From Prasinococcaceae sp. CCMP 1430 (lineage: Eukaryota > Prasinodermophyta > Palmophyllophyceae > Prasinococcales > Prasinococcaceae), in assembly GCA_013416795.1 (NCBI GenBank), contig RQSC01000907.1:22678-86677 (forward strand): 64,000 nucleotides of DNA. The letters are read 5' to 3'. Position numbers and translations under genes: made by a program. The notes beneath the pieces were generated by a model. That model was not told the DNA's origin. It saw only the letters and a program-made list of their open reading frames with translations, and made no database searches. Below are positions 50,801 through 61,131 of this stretch, in pieces (the stretch's first letter is position 1; every line of letters starts with the position of its first letter).

Positions 50801-51933
50801 CGGAGTGAGCGGCGCTGGCAACTGCCTTTGTCAGGCCAGACCTGCCCGGCGTGGGGGTGTCGCCGTCCGGGAGGCTTCCAAGCTCGAGTTTTCTGTTTGT
50901 CTTGCGGGCTGATGGTGGGTGCGCCACGCGCTTCGTGGGTGTCGGAGTCAGCATCGCGTCCTCGGCCTGTGTTTGCTGCCTGCTGCCGTCAGCCTTTTCT
51001 GATGGCGCAGCAGCGCTCCCTGCAACAAGAGGTGCGGAGCCGACGCTCCCTGCCTCGCCGCAAGCCACAACGTTGCGCCCGAAGAGTGGTGCTACCTTCG
51101 GCGCAGCGAGGGATGCCAGTATCTCTCCCGGGTTGAAATCTCCGCTCGCCAGCCCTTCCCTGGGCAGCGCTGCCAGCGCGCTGGCCATGACAAGCTCCGT
51201 CGACCTTCGCGGCCTGACTTCCCACGCGACGCTCGCACCGGTCTCAGTCGCTTTCTCCTGCTGCTCGTGGCGACGCATAAGCCCGCGGAAATCGTCCGCC
51301 GCCTCGGACAGCAGCGTTGTCACACGCCGCAGCTTCTCCTGCGAACTGTCCACCTCTGCATGCGACGCGCATTGATGCGTCAGTCAGCACGAGCGCTCCA
51401 CTGATCAGTTCCTGCGCGCGTTGCTGCGCAGGGCGCGGCGCGTGCACATCGCACGCACCGCACAGGCAGTAGAGCTCGTCCACTGAGCGGTTGAGCGACT
51501 CGAGCAGATAGCGGAACAGCTGCCGCCGGAACGAGTCGGGGTTGCCACCCTCGCAGCCAGGCGTCGACGGCGTCGGCGGCGTCAACGCGCCGTCCACGCG
51601 CCCGGCTGCAGAACGCACGGACGGCGGTTCGCCTGCCGCAGCATCAATACCGGCGGGACGGAGACGCTCGCCTGCGCCAGCCCGCGCGACACCGGGCGCG
51701 CCCTCCAGCTCCTCCTCCTCCCCCTCCCCCTCCCCCTCCTCCTCCTCCTGCTGCTGCTGCTGCCGCTGCTGCAACTGCCGCCGCTGTTGAAGCTGCTGCG
51801 GCTGCTGCCGCTGGTGCTGTTCCGCGCTGCGCGGGTCAGGCGCGGGTTTGTGCGCAGACCTCGGCGAGGCCGCCGCTCTACCCCCTTCGTCTTCGTCGTC
51901 GTCGCTCCACATCCCCAGGGACGACGAGGCCAT
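47898..51933 (-). CDS. SCAPER: SCAPER (S-phase cyclin A-associated protein in the ER) homologue
   Basis: Exons 51933..51402 and 51355..47898, phase 1, separated by a 46-nt intron; 1,329 residues, near the 1,400 of the human protein. The start is MASSSLGMWSDDDEDEGG. The N-terminal conserved block is FRYLLESLNRSVDELYCLC, continuing after the intron with LLSEAADDFRGLMRR. A long charged coiled coil follows (DNA about 49800-50350), with LERRARLAKLADRHRQAEKW typical of SCAPER. The C-terminal helical domain has NSLVNYVVSFGIVHRLRELF, LLEEVIVLISFFARGSPKNQ and LCNVPFPFFSDPALKPLLL. In animals SCAPER binds cyclin A2-CDK2 at the ER and affects cilia. Polyglutamine and polyglutamate runs occur in exon 1. 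Confidence 0.93.
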
Positions 51934-52520
51934 GGCCGCGGACGCCACAGGAGGCCGCGCGCACACGGCGCGCGCTGTGGCAGTGCCCGCTCGCATCCGC
52001 GTGCGCGCGTGTGTTTTTGAATATCGCTCCGGTGACGCAGGTCTCAATCAAAGCACTTTTTGTTTGCTATGCATTTTTGCAAAATTTGGCATGCTTTGCA
52101 AACCCTCTTCGAGGGATTCAATCCCAAAGTTCGAGCTCGGTCCGACCCTCAGCATTTCCGTGCGCTCTTTTTCTTGCGCGCCGCGCGGCGCACGCGGCGC
52201 CACAGCGGAGTGCGCGAGGGCGGTGTCGCTCGGCGCACCGCCCGACCCTGGCGGCGTGCCAGGGCAGGCCGGGGCCGGACGGACCCCGGCAGAGAGGGAG
52301 GAGCGTGCGGGGAGAGGCGCCGCCGGCGCACCACGCACCACGCGCCGCCGCCGCGCGCCGTGCGCCGCGCACAGTGGGTGGCAAAAAAGAGGGGAGGCAG
52401 ACTTCCTCGTCCGTCTCCCTCGGGTGGGCGTGTTCTCCCGCGTGCCAGCGTGCGGCGGAGCTGACACCCGCGGCCGCCTAGGCCAGAAGGACCGCCTGGG
52501 GTCTTTAGGCCGCGCGCGAA
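51934..52520. promoter_or_regulatory. Divergent promoter region, SCAPER / ubiquitin hydrolase
   Basis: 587 bp between two start codons pointing away from each other. The SCAPER-proximal part (about 52010-52150) is AT-richer than its surroundings, with GCAAAATTTGGC-type sequence; the USP-proximal part is GC-rich. No gene or clear core-promoter motif was seen. Confidence 0.4.
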
Positions 52521-55500
52521 ATGGCGGGCTCGCCAGAGTATGTCGAGCTCACTGGCTCGAGCGACGATAGCGACGGCAATGCAGCGGACGCGCAGGGTGG
52601 GCGCGTGGCGCGCATGGCTCTCACGCCGCCGCCGCGCGGACAGAAGCCCACAGGATCCGAGCATGCCCCCGAGGGCCTTGGCAATGCGCAGAGGGGAGGC
52701 AAGGACACTCCCCCGCTTGTAGTATGTTCAGACACCCCCCCATCCCCCGACATCGACGGCCAACAGGAGGATGCGCCGGCCCTTATGGTGCAGCTGAGCG
52801 ACGGGGGGCGCAGCAGGGATGCTTCGGGCAGCGACGCGAGCGGCAGCGGGAGTAGGCGCGCGTCAGATGACGATGACGCCGCTGCCAGCGGTGACGGCCA
52901 CCTTGCCACTGCGCGAGCGCAGATGGCGCTCGCGCTCGCGCGGCAGCGCTCTCCGGGGCAAGTGCGCCGCAAGCGCACCAGGGCAGTGCCAGTGTTTCCG
53001 CAGGACGCATTCGAGACGGTCGGCGAGGGCCTCCTGCGCTTCCCATGGATGGTGTATCCGAAGCACCTCGCCACCTGCCTCATTGCAGCTGCGAAAGTTG
53101 CCAGGCGCGAACGAGGGAGGGTGATGAGGGGCCGACTCGAGGGCGAGGAACCGCCGCCGCCACAGCGGACCGACGCGAGCGGCAATCTAGAGGGCATCCC
53201 GGCCGCCCTGAGGCGACTCTGCATCGATTTGGCACCCGACTCATTCGAAAAGTGCTTTGACGACAGCGCGCTCAAAAACTGGGACGACAATATCCAGTGC
53301 AACATATTGGAGGCTGCTATCGGGCTTGGAGAGCTCGTTGTCGCTCGGCTCGCTCTCCATTCTGCGAGAAACGAGGCCATCGAGGACGAGGAAGGTGGCG
53401 AGGTGCCGCCTTGGTCCGCGCCTGACGAAGGCGAAGACCTTGCAGCTCTTCTTGGTGCCCTTGCGCGCACGTTCGACGTGGGCAGCCTCTTTCACCGGCA
53501 CCATCGTCATGACCCCACCTTTCCAGGCGCGGCATCGCTGGCCGCGCAGGACGCTGTGTACCGCTCTGCCGAAATATCTGCCGCGGTCGGTATCGTGCGA
53601 GGTGCTGGCAATCCTGGCACTCCTTACGAAGGTGGCATTGGGTGCTTTGCCAGACCCGCTGCGGCGGGCGGGCCAGGAAGCCTTGTGCGGATGCGCAGCC
53701 GGACTGCATCGGGTCTGGAGGGTAGCGGAACAAGGTTGTTCTCCCCATCGAAACGACCTCAGGTCGGGGATGTGGGTTCCTTGGGGCTCTCAAGCGATGA
53801 GGAGGACAGCTACGAGGAGGACAGCCTAGGGGGTGCATCAATGGGCAAAGTTGGCCGCCCATTGGCCGAGAATACCATGGCAGCGCACCTTGTGGAAGTA
53901 TTTTGTAGCTGCGGGGGGCTGAAGCTCATCGTGGAGTGGCTAGACCAACTCCCACCTGTACAGGAGCTCGAGCCACTTTTGCACGTGCTGGCGTCCGCCT
54001 CTTCCCTGTGGACCGACGCTGCGGTGCACTCATTCGACGCCCAGTGCTTCAAAGTCCTCGAGCGTGTCATGCACGCGTTCACCGAAATAATGGACGCAGA
54101 GGGCCCGGCGGATAGCGCTGACGGCGACAGTCTCTTCGTGGCCTCTCTTGCGGACGCAAACGACGGCTCCCTCGCAACTGTCAGCCAGGCACTCGAGCAC
54201 CTCGAACGCATCATCGCACTGAGCGTTGGTGAAAAGAATGCAGGGGCGCAGGTGGCCCGTGTGCGCTGTGGGTTGGTAGAGATGCTGCTCGCTGGCGCGC
54301 CATCGTTTCGCAAGCAGCTCACCGCTGTTCGCGAGCTGTCGAAGCTTCTCGGGCGCGTGAGCGCGCTCAATGTTGTGGAGAGCGGCCCTGCGAGCGAGCA
54401 CGCGCAGGGCGCGAGCGTGCCCAGCGTCCTCGAATGGCTAGAGAGCAAAGGTGTTCTCAAAACGATTCTGCGGTCCAACTTTCACCATAGGCAATACGTG
54501 GAGCAGGTGGCCAATGTGATGCTTTTCCTAGTTCAGGAGGGTGCACTTCGTGAGGAACACCTCGCGGACATTTGGGGCGTAGTCGAGGACCCTGAGCAGC
54601 ACGACTCGGTGAAGACGACCACGCTTGGACTGCTTACCACACTGGCATGGCATTTCAACACCGCCCAGCTCGACGCGCTCTTCGCACGCTTCGAGAGCAT
54701 CCTTGTCCGCGGCGATTCTCGCAGCGCGCTGCGCGCAGTCGACGCTATGGAGGCGCTGGTGGGTGACCGTGACAGCTCGGGCCTCATGACGGATCGCGTT
54801 GTCGAGCTGCTGTGGCGCGCTCTCGTCGGCAACGGCCAGCACTGTGGTACATCCGATGACGACGTTGCCGCTGCGCTCATCGACGCGCTTTCTGGTGCTA
54901 CGCTCAAGGCGGGGCAGCCGTCCAAAGACACGAGCGGCGTGGTTAGCATTCACACCTGCGGCGTCCGAGAGAAGCTGATCAATAGAGCTGTTGCCGTGCT
55001 GGCTCGACCGGGAGCAACGGCACGTTGCCTTGGCCTCCTGCGCGCGCTACTGCGCCTGTATCCGTCCTCAATAGCGTGCTCTGGGTCGGTGGTGAACCTG
55101 CAGGCATTCGAGGACACGCGCGCAGAGCGGCTACAGGTCTTACAAGAGAACCTGCAGCTGACGGAGCGCCTGGTTGACCTGGTGTGCAGGCGGCCTCTGA
55201 CCGGCGGAGTGGAGACGCGGGACTGCGAGTTGCTTCTTGAGTTTTTGGACTTCGTCCTCACCTCTGCTGACGGCAGGATCCTACTCTCGGAAGAATGCAC
55301 TTCACGCCTTTGGGATGTGCTTGTCGGTGATGGTGCCGCTGGCCCGCTGGCGGACTATGGGCTGCAATGGGTATCAAAGCTACTGAAGGGCAAACCACTG
55401 CTCGATGCCTCCGCGCTGCGTGCTCTCTTACGTGCACTTGAGGGGCTGCGTTCTTCTGCGTTGGCGGAGAGCGCACTGTACTGTGTGTTGGCCTCCTTTG

Positions 55501-58500
55501 TTTGGGCGAACGTACAAGGCTCGCAGAAGCTTCGAATGGGCGATGATATCAACCTGGTAGGTGGGGATATGACTGAATTTGCGTCGGCAGCGGCCATCCT
55601 GACGGAGGTCAGCGGCGCGGCGTGTGGCGCACCCCCGAGCCAGGCCTCGGCGGGGCTCCCTTCACACGACAGTCTCTCAGCAGACGACGTCGCGCTGGAC
55701 GGCTTCGAGGTCGTCTGGCGTGCGGCACTGGAGGCGCCGCACACCGAACTCGTGGTGTACTGCCAACGCCTCATCTGTCACCTGTACATGTCCGCTGCGT
55801 GCAGTGCTGCAGCCGACGACTGTTCAGGCTTCGCCGAAATCTGCGCTCGTTTTATTTCTGTGTGCACGGGCGAGTTGCGCGGAAAGTCACCCAGCAACGA
55901 CGCTGTCACAGCACTCCGCACCGAGCGTGCCCTGCAGATGCTCCGCATCTTCCTCGACATGTGTGAGCTCCAGCGATGGGAGGTACGACCGACAGCACAC
56001 GGCACCTCGTTCGCGGCCCCGCCCTTTCGCGTCCAGGTGACGCACATGAACACCCCAGAGGCCTTCAGTGTGCCATCCAATGTGTCTCTGGCGCACTTCA
56101 GCGAGGCTGTACTCGCTCGCTTCAAGATTGACCGGACGGGTGTCAGGGCTGTGCTCTCTCAGCATGGGATTCGCATCGCCGGCGACGGCCTCCCGCTCTC
56201 TGCGCTCGGGGTCAATCGCGAGGCCTCCCTACAGCTAGCAGTGGAGCCTGCCCCGAGCGCACAAGAGGCCGCATGCCTGCCTGCGAGCGCTCATCCTGGG
56301 GCAATCGTGGCAGGAGATGCGAGTGTTTTCGACCTCCTGTACAACCTGGACGCATGTGGCTCTGCATCTGTGCGCTCAAGTGCGAGTCTCCTCCTGGGAC
56401 GGCTGCCCACGGATCCGCGTCTCTTGCGCGTCTGCGATGAGCTTGCGCAATCCTCCGCCAATGTCGGGGAAGACTTGTTCGGCCGTCTCTTTCGTGAAGG
56501 GGTGCCACTGTTGTACGCTTTGCAGGTGCTGCATGCCGCGCTCAGCCCTGACGCATCGCAAGATTTTGGTAGGCGAGCTCAGTTGCTGAATGCGCTCACT
56601 CGCTGCAACGCCCGGGCCAAGCTGATTGAAGTCCTCGAGACAATCGGAGGAAATGCGACTGCCGCCCATCGCGATGCCTTGCGCGTGCAGACGGCTGTTT
56701 ATTCCGCAGCTAGCGTTCTAGACGTTCTCATGCACCACAGCGAGACAACGCGAGGGGATCCCAATGCCTCTGAGGAACTCCAGTGTGACCGTGACGCAGA
56801 GGATACAGCGGCAGCTCTGGCGTATTTGAGCGTGTCTAGACGACTGCCGGTCGTGACTGGAACTCCTTCGGCCACCGACGCGCTCGCATCGGTCGGTGCG
56901 GGGATCATGCACTCAGTAGAAGGCTGTGGGGAGTGCAGCGTTGTGCAGGCATTTCTGTACAAAACGTGCTTCGAGGGCGTCATGCGTCGCGCTCACGGCA
57001 GAGGCCGACTCCCAAATGTGCTGAGACAGTTGCTCGACGCTGACAAGACCGGTGAGCTCATCGCCTCGCTGCTGCTCGAAACAGAATCAGGGACGAGTCG
57101 AAGGGCCTTGACGCGCGCTCTGCATGCTGCACTCTCGCAGGAATTCAAAGATTGTGCATCGGCAACGAAAACAGCCGGCCAAGGGACCGAGAATGTGGAG
57201 GGTGCGTCCATCGACTCGGGGGCCGAGCCGATATTGCGGCGGGAGGTGCTCGAGGTGTTGAAACTCTTGGCCCCATTTCGCCAGCAAGCTAGCGACTACA
57301 GGGTTTCATGCAATGAGTATTTCTGGCTTCTGTCCTGGGCATGCGAGAATGTCCCTTTTGAAGGCGACGGCTCGGCGGTGGCGAGAGATGCTGGGCGGCT
57401 GCTTTGTGCCATTGCCAACGATGAGTCCAAATTCTTGATGCAAGAACCAACTGAAAATGGGGAGGAAGACGCCTATGTGAGAGGCAGGCTGCACTTGATG
57501 TCGAAGGTGTGCAAGCAACTCTATCGACGGCGCCTTCTCTCGGGCAGCCTCGCTGCGCACGCTGCCACTCTATTGGTCGCCCGCTGGCTCTTTCCCGAGG
57601 GCCTGCTGTTGTCGCCCGAGGCGATGGAGAGCATAACTGGTGACGGCTGCGGGGGCGTGCCTGCAACCGTGCCGGGGACGCGTCTCTGCGACCTGACCCG
57701 AGCAAATGCGTATCAGCTGCTCAGTGGCCTGTGCCAGGACTCGCCCGAGGCGCTCCGCACGACCCTCGTCTGCCTGCGTTGCGTGCATTTTCATGGTGGT
57801 GCCGACATTGTCGGCTGGGAGAAGCTGCCGGCGCAATGCTCACGATCGCACAGCACTCGTGTAGGCCTCCAAAACGCTGGCGCAACATGCTACATGAATT
57901 CTGTCATCCAACAGCTCTTCATGCAGCCGCAGGTGCGGGCGCGCGTGCAGGCTGTTCCCGAGCCCGCCTGCCATGACGAGCGCACCGAGAGCGTCCTGTA
58001 CCAGTTGCAGTCTGTGTTCGGAGCGCTGCAGGGGACTTCCGCAGACTTTCACCAACCGCAGGGGTTCTGGAACGCCTTCAGGGACTACGATGGCACCCCC
58101 GTGGACCTGCGTGAGCATCAGGACGCAGTCGAATTCTTTACGCGCCTCGTGGACCAGGTTGATGAGGAGGCGCGTCGCAAGGACGGGAAGAGCGAGGGCT
58201 TCGTGCCGCCTATCTCGGGCGTGCTCGGTGGCACGTTCGCGCAGCAAGTGTTTGGCAGGACTTGCCCGCACCGCAGCGAGCGCGAGGAGCCCTTCCAAGC
58301 GATCACGCTCGAAGTGCAGGGGTTCGACTCCCTCCATGAGAGCCTCGCCGCTTACGTTCGTGGGGAGTTGCTTGAGGGTGACAATGCGTACAATTGCGAC
58401 AAGTGCGGTGCGAAGGTGTCTGCACTCAAGCGCGTCTGCGTCCGACGCGCGCCGCGGACGCTCTTGTTGCACTTGAGACGCTTCGATTTCGACTACGAGA

Positions 58501-61037
58501 CTATGCAACGCCTCAAACTTCGCGACCACTTTGCTTTTCCCATGGAGCTCGATCTCGAACCATACACGGTCGAGGGCCTCGAGGCAGAAGATATGGACCA
58601 AGAGGGGGACGCTCGCAGGGCACACCTCTCTGGGAAATACCGATACGAGCTCGCTGGTGTGGTTGTGCATAGCGGCACTGCATTTGCAGGGCACTACTAC
58701 TCGATTGCCCGTGACCGCGAGTCCGGGCAGTGGCTGTGCTTCGATGACACGCGCGTGACGCCGTACGACGTCTCGCAGCTGGAGGCTGACTGCTTTGGCG
58801 GCAAGATCGAGAGCGTGGGGCAGGATGGCAACCCGATTGAGTACGACCGGCCGAACAGTGCGTACATGCTCGTGTATGAGAAGTGCCAGAGAGTCGAGAG
58901 CGAGGCCATGGTGCTTGAGGCGCCTGCCCATCGTTCTGCCTCTCAGGGCGTATTTCTGCAGGGCGGTGCGTCTGCTGCGAATGCCGCGGCGAAGGCCGGT
59001 GCGGCTGCGGGGCCTGCACCAACGCCTGCCCCTACGCCCTCCAAGCCAGATCCACGTGCGAAGGGAGGACTTGCCCCAGTTGAGGCCGCTATCGCTGCGG
59101 CAGCAGCGGTCATTGGGACTGAGGGAGGTGAGCTCGGCAATGGTCAGTCAGACGACCACCTCAGAAAGCAGCTCCTACGCCTGGCACGCCCGCCCGTGTC
59201 AGCGAAAGATATGGGCGTGGCCATGCCCAAGTCGGTTCACCGCTGTGTGGTGGAGCGCAACCTGCGCTTAATGCATGAGCGACAGGTGCTGAATGAGTGG
59301 TACTTCAACTTTGTCCGCGACCTGCTGCATGGGGTGTTTGAGCAGGCGCGTGTCCTCAGGCAGCGCCAGCTCACAGATGACGAGGGGCGAGTCGACACTG
59401 CCTCAACAGCCGCCGAGGAGGGCGCATGGAAGCGCGTGGCTGTGGTAGCCTCCCAGGTGGCTGCCGAATTCACGTTCTCCATATGCTTGAAATCCAGCCC
59501 GACGCTTCGCTCGCCTCCTTTCTTGCAACGCTGGGGCGAGGTTTTGAACGCTCTGATCACCAATTCACCTGCGAACATCAAGGCCATGGGGAATCGCATT
59601 GGAGCGAAGCCGGCCATGCTGCGCCAGTATGTCATGCGCTGCCAAGTGCAAGACGTGCGGGCGTACGCCCTCAATGTGCTGCGGAGCCTGCTCTTTTGCA
59701 GCGGGCAGTTCAATGACCGGGCACTCGCGGTCGGTGCCGAGGGCGCCAGCGCCGGCCCATCTGTGGGCACCGCGCCCAGTACCGAAGTTGATGCGCGCTG
59801 CCACGCCGTCCCCCTATGGGACGCTGTGCTGGGCCTTCGCAGCGAACTCGGGGCGCCGAAGCTGCAGCAGCAGCACTTTCTCGAGCTGGCAGCCTCTGGT
59901 GTGGAGTGCAGCACATATTTGGCGTCGGTGGCCCTGGAGACCGACCTGCTCACGCGCTGCCTGCTTGTCTTTGGAAACACGCGCAGCAGCGGGAATGTGA
60001 TGCCGAGCATCAAACACCAAGCCCTGCCATTGTTGCTCCGCCTGATCAAAGAGCTTGTGCGGGCGGGCATGCAGCAGGGCGCCGCTTGCGTGGATGCTGC
60101 CGGCGGAGGCCGCGGTGCGCTATCTGCATGCGATGCTGTCGCACTGGGCGCGATGCACCCTTCGCTAGAGGCACCGCGACCTGCCTACACCCCCTTTATC
60201 AGGGATGTGGCCGTGCACCTCGCCTCAAATGAGGACGTGAAGCTCACGGTGAAGCTACTATGTTGGAACAACGCGTACGCCAGCGCGCACGCCGTCAAGG
60301 GCATTCTCGCCTACATTGAGATGGCGGAGCAGACGCCGCAGGTGACTTTGGCTGCTGACGCTCTGTTCGAGCTCGTCGGGCCGAGCATGTGCAACGATTC
60401 CGCGAGGGCAACGCGCACTGCACTGGCGCTCGTCGGCGAGCGCGGTAGCGACCCCCTCGTGATCTCGCGCCGATCACTTCTGGGGTTTCTGCTCGGCGAG
60501 TCTGCGTGCGGCACTGTAGTCTATCGCGGAAGCGCCGACGCGAACGCTGCTGCAGCGGGACAGTCAGCCGGTGCCGAGCTCAACGACGCCGACACGGATG
60601 GCTCGTCACAGTTTGACAGGGAGCTGGTCCGCGAGCACCGCGCGGAGATCCTGAAGATGCTGGCGCGCCTAGTAGACTCACAGGAGTGCGAGTGCGCCAG
60701 GCAGCTCATGTCGGGACCATTGCGTGGCGCGTGGGAGCTCGCGGTCTCGTATTGCGAGACGGATCTGACAGACCTCGCGGCAGAGAGCACCCCTTTCGAC
60801 GTGCAGCCGCAAGCAAGCATCGGCAGCGACGCGGCGAGCGCTCTGGACGCCATTCGCGCGTTCCTCGACGTGCAGCCTGTGGGCATCGCCCGGCAGGCGA
60901 GTGGGGCGGCCGAGCGACGACACGTGCGAGCGGCGGGTGGGTCACCGAACACCCAACCAGCCCACCCACCTGTCGGCGATTTGGACGAGCTCCTCGACGA
61001 AGATGACGAGGAAGCTGAGGACGGGGACAGCGGCTGA
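52521..61037 (+). CDS. Giant ubiquitin carboxyl-terminal hydrolase (USP9X/USP24/USP34 type)
   Basis: One uninterrupted exon of 2,838 codons from MAGSPEYVELTG. A long helical-repeat N-terminal half (ARM/HEAT-like) contains a ubiquitin-like segment at about residues 1170-1250 (FRVQVTHMNTPEAFSVPSNV ... REASLQLAV). The USP catalytic core spans about 57850-58890: Cys box VGLQNAGATCYMNSVIQQLF with Cys1790, a zinc-ribbon CDKCGAKVS, LHLRRFDFDYETMQRLKLRD, and the His box YELAGVVVHSGTAFAGHYYS with His2058 followed by WLCFDDTRV. A C-terminal helical extension of about 700 residues ends in an acidic tail. Order and size fit the USP9X/USP24/USP34 group, which removes ubiquitin from many substrates. The exact paralogue cannot be assigned. 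It converges with TAF1, 94 bp apart. Confidence 0.95.
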   Translation: MAGSPEYVELTGSSDDSDGNAADAQGGRVARMALTPPPRGQKPTGSEHAPEGLGNAQRGGKDTPPLVVCSDTPPSPDIDGQQEDAPALMVQLSDGGRSRDASGSDASGSGSRRASDDDDAAASGDGHLATARAQMALALARQRSPGQVRRKRTRAVPVFPQDAFETVGEGLLRFPWMVYPKHLATCLIAAAKVARRERGRVMRGRLEGEEPPPPQRTDASGNLEGIPAALRRLCIDLAPDSFEKCFDDSALKNWDDNIQCNILEAAIGLGELVVARLALHSARNEAIEDEEGGEVPPWSAPDEGEDLAALLGALARTFDVGSLFHRHHRHDPTFPGAASLAAQDAVYRSAEISAAVGIVRGAGNPGTPYEGGIGCFARPAAAGGPGSLVRMRSRTASGLEGSGTRLFSPSKRPQVGDVGSLGLSSDEEDSYEEDSLGGASMGKVGRPLAENTMAAHLVEVFCSCGGLKLIVEWLDQLPPVQELEPLLHVLASASSLWTDAAVHSFDAQCFKVLERVMHAFTEIMDAEGPADSADGDSLFVASLADANDGSLATVSQALEHLERIIALSVGEKNAGAQVARVRCGLVEMLLAGAPSFRKQLTAVRELSKLLGRVSALNVVESGPASEHAQGASVPSVLEWLESKGVLKTILRSNFHHRQYVEQVANVMLFLVQEGALREEHLADIWGVVEDPEQHDSVKTTTLGLLTTLAWHFNTAQLDALFARFESILVRGDSRSALRAVDAMEALVGDRDSSGLMTDRVVELLWRALVGNGQHCGTSDDDVAAALIDALSGATLKAGQPSKDTSGVVSIHTCGVREKLINRAVAVLARPGATARCLGLLRALLRLYPSSIACSGSVVNLQAFEDTRAERLQVLQENLQLTERLVDLVCRRPLTGGVETRDCELLLEFLDFVLTSADGRILLSEECTSRLWDVLVGDGAAGPLADYGLQWVSKLLKGKPLLDASALRALLRALEGLRSSALAESALYCVLASFVWANVQGSQKLRMGDDINLVGGDMTEFASAAAILTEVSGAACGAPPSQASAGLPSHDSLSADDVALDGFEVVWRAALEAPHTELVVYCQRLICHLYMSAACSAAADDCSGFAEICARFISVCTGELRGKSPSNDAVTALRTERALQMLRIFLDMCELQRWEVRPTAHGTSFAAPPFRVQVTHMNTPEAFSVPSNVSLAHFSEAVLARFKIDRTGVRAVLSQHGIRIAGDGLPLSALGVNREASLQLAVEPAPSAQEAACLPASAHPGAIVAGDASVFDLLYNLDACGSASVRSSASLLLGRLPTDPRLLRVCDELAQSSANVGEDLFGRLFREGVPLLYALQVLHAALSPDASQDFGRRAQLLNALTRCNARAKLIEVLETIGGNATAAHRDALRVQTAVYSAASVLDVLMHHSETTRGDPNASEELQCDRDAEDTAAALAYLSVSRRLPVVTGTPSATDALASVGAGIMHSVEGCGECSVVQAFLYKTCFEGVMRRAHGRGRLPNVLRQLLDADKTGELIASLLLETESGTSRRALTRALHAALSQEFKDCASATKTAGQGTENVEGASIDSGAEPILRREVLEVLKLLAPFRQQASDYRVSCNEYFWLLSWACENVPFEGDGSAVARDAGRLLCAIANDESKFLMQEPTENGEEDAYVRGRLHLMSKVCKQLYRRRLLSGSLAAHAATLLVARWLFPEGLLLSPEAMESITGDGCGGVPATVPGTRLCDLTRANAYQLLSGLCQDSPEALRTTLVCLRCVHFHGGADIVGWEKLPAQCSRSHSTRVGLQNAGATCYMNSVIQQLFMQPQVRARVQAVPEPACHDERTESVLYQLQSVFGALQGTSADFHQPQGFWNAFRDYDGTPVDLREHQDAVEFFTRLVDQVDEEARRKDGKSEGFVPPISGVLGGTFAQQVFGRTCPHRSEREEPFQAITLEVQGFDSLHESLAAYVRGELLEGDNAYNCDKCGAKVSALKRVCVRRAPRTLLLHLRRFDFDYETMQRLKLRDHFAFPMELDLEPYTVEGLEAEDMDQEGDARRAHLSGKYRYELAGVVVHSGTAFAGHYYSIARDRESGQWLCFDDTRVTPYDVSQLEADCFGGKIESVGQDGNPIEYDRPNSAYMLVYEKCQRVESEAMVLEAPAHRSASQGVFLQGGASAANAAAKAGAAAGPAPTPAPTPSKPDPRAKGGLAPVEAAIAAAAAVIGTEGGELGNGQSDDHLRKQLLRLARPPVSAKDMGVAMPKSVHRCVVERNLRLMHERQVLNEWYFNFVRDLLHGVFEQARVLRQRQLTDDEGRVDTASTAAEEGAWKRVAVVASQVAAEFTFSICLKSSPTLRSPPFLQRWGEVLNALITNSPANIKAMGNRIGAKPAMLRQYVMRCQVQDVRAYALNVLRSLLFCSGQFNDRALAVGAEGASAGPSVGTAPSTEVDARCHAVPLWDAVLGLRSELGAPKLQQQHFLELAASGVECSTYLASVALETDLLTRCLLVFGNTRSSGNVMPSIKHQALPLLLRLIKELVRAGMQQGAACVDAAGGGRGALSACDAVALGAMHPSLEAPRPAYTPFIRDVAVHLASNEDVKLTVKLLCWNNAYASAHAVKGILAYIEMAEQTPQVTLAADALFELVGPSMCNDSARATRTALALVGERGSDPLVISRRSLLGFLLGESACGTVVYRGSADANAAAAGQSAGAELNDADTDGSSQFDRELVREHRAEILKMLARLVDSQECECARQLMSGPLRGAWELAVSYCETDLTDLAAESTPFDVQPQASIGSDAASALDAIRAFLDVQPVGIARQASGAAERRHVRAAGGSPNTQPAHPPVGDLDELLDEDDEEAEDGDSG

Positions 61038-61131
61038 CAAAATCGGGAGGGACTTATCATGTGTACATGCTTGTAAAATTACAAAGGCCCGGGGTTTGCC
61101 CCCACAAGGGGCTCGCAAAGCATGGCAGTCA
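61038..61131. terminator. Shared 3' flank of convergent USP and TAF1 genes
   Basis: Only 94 bp separate the two stop codons. It contains CATGT-GT-ACATG (61058-61069) and TTGTAA-AA-TTACAA (61071-61084), nearly symmetrical, so both strands read TGTAA. This could act as a bidirectional 3'-end signal; TGTAA is the polyadenylation signal of some green algae. Confidence 0.4.
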
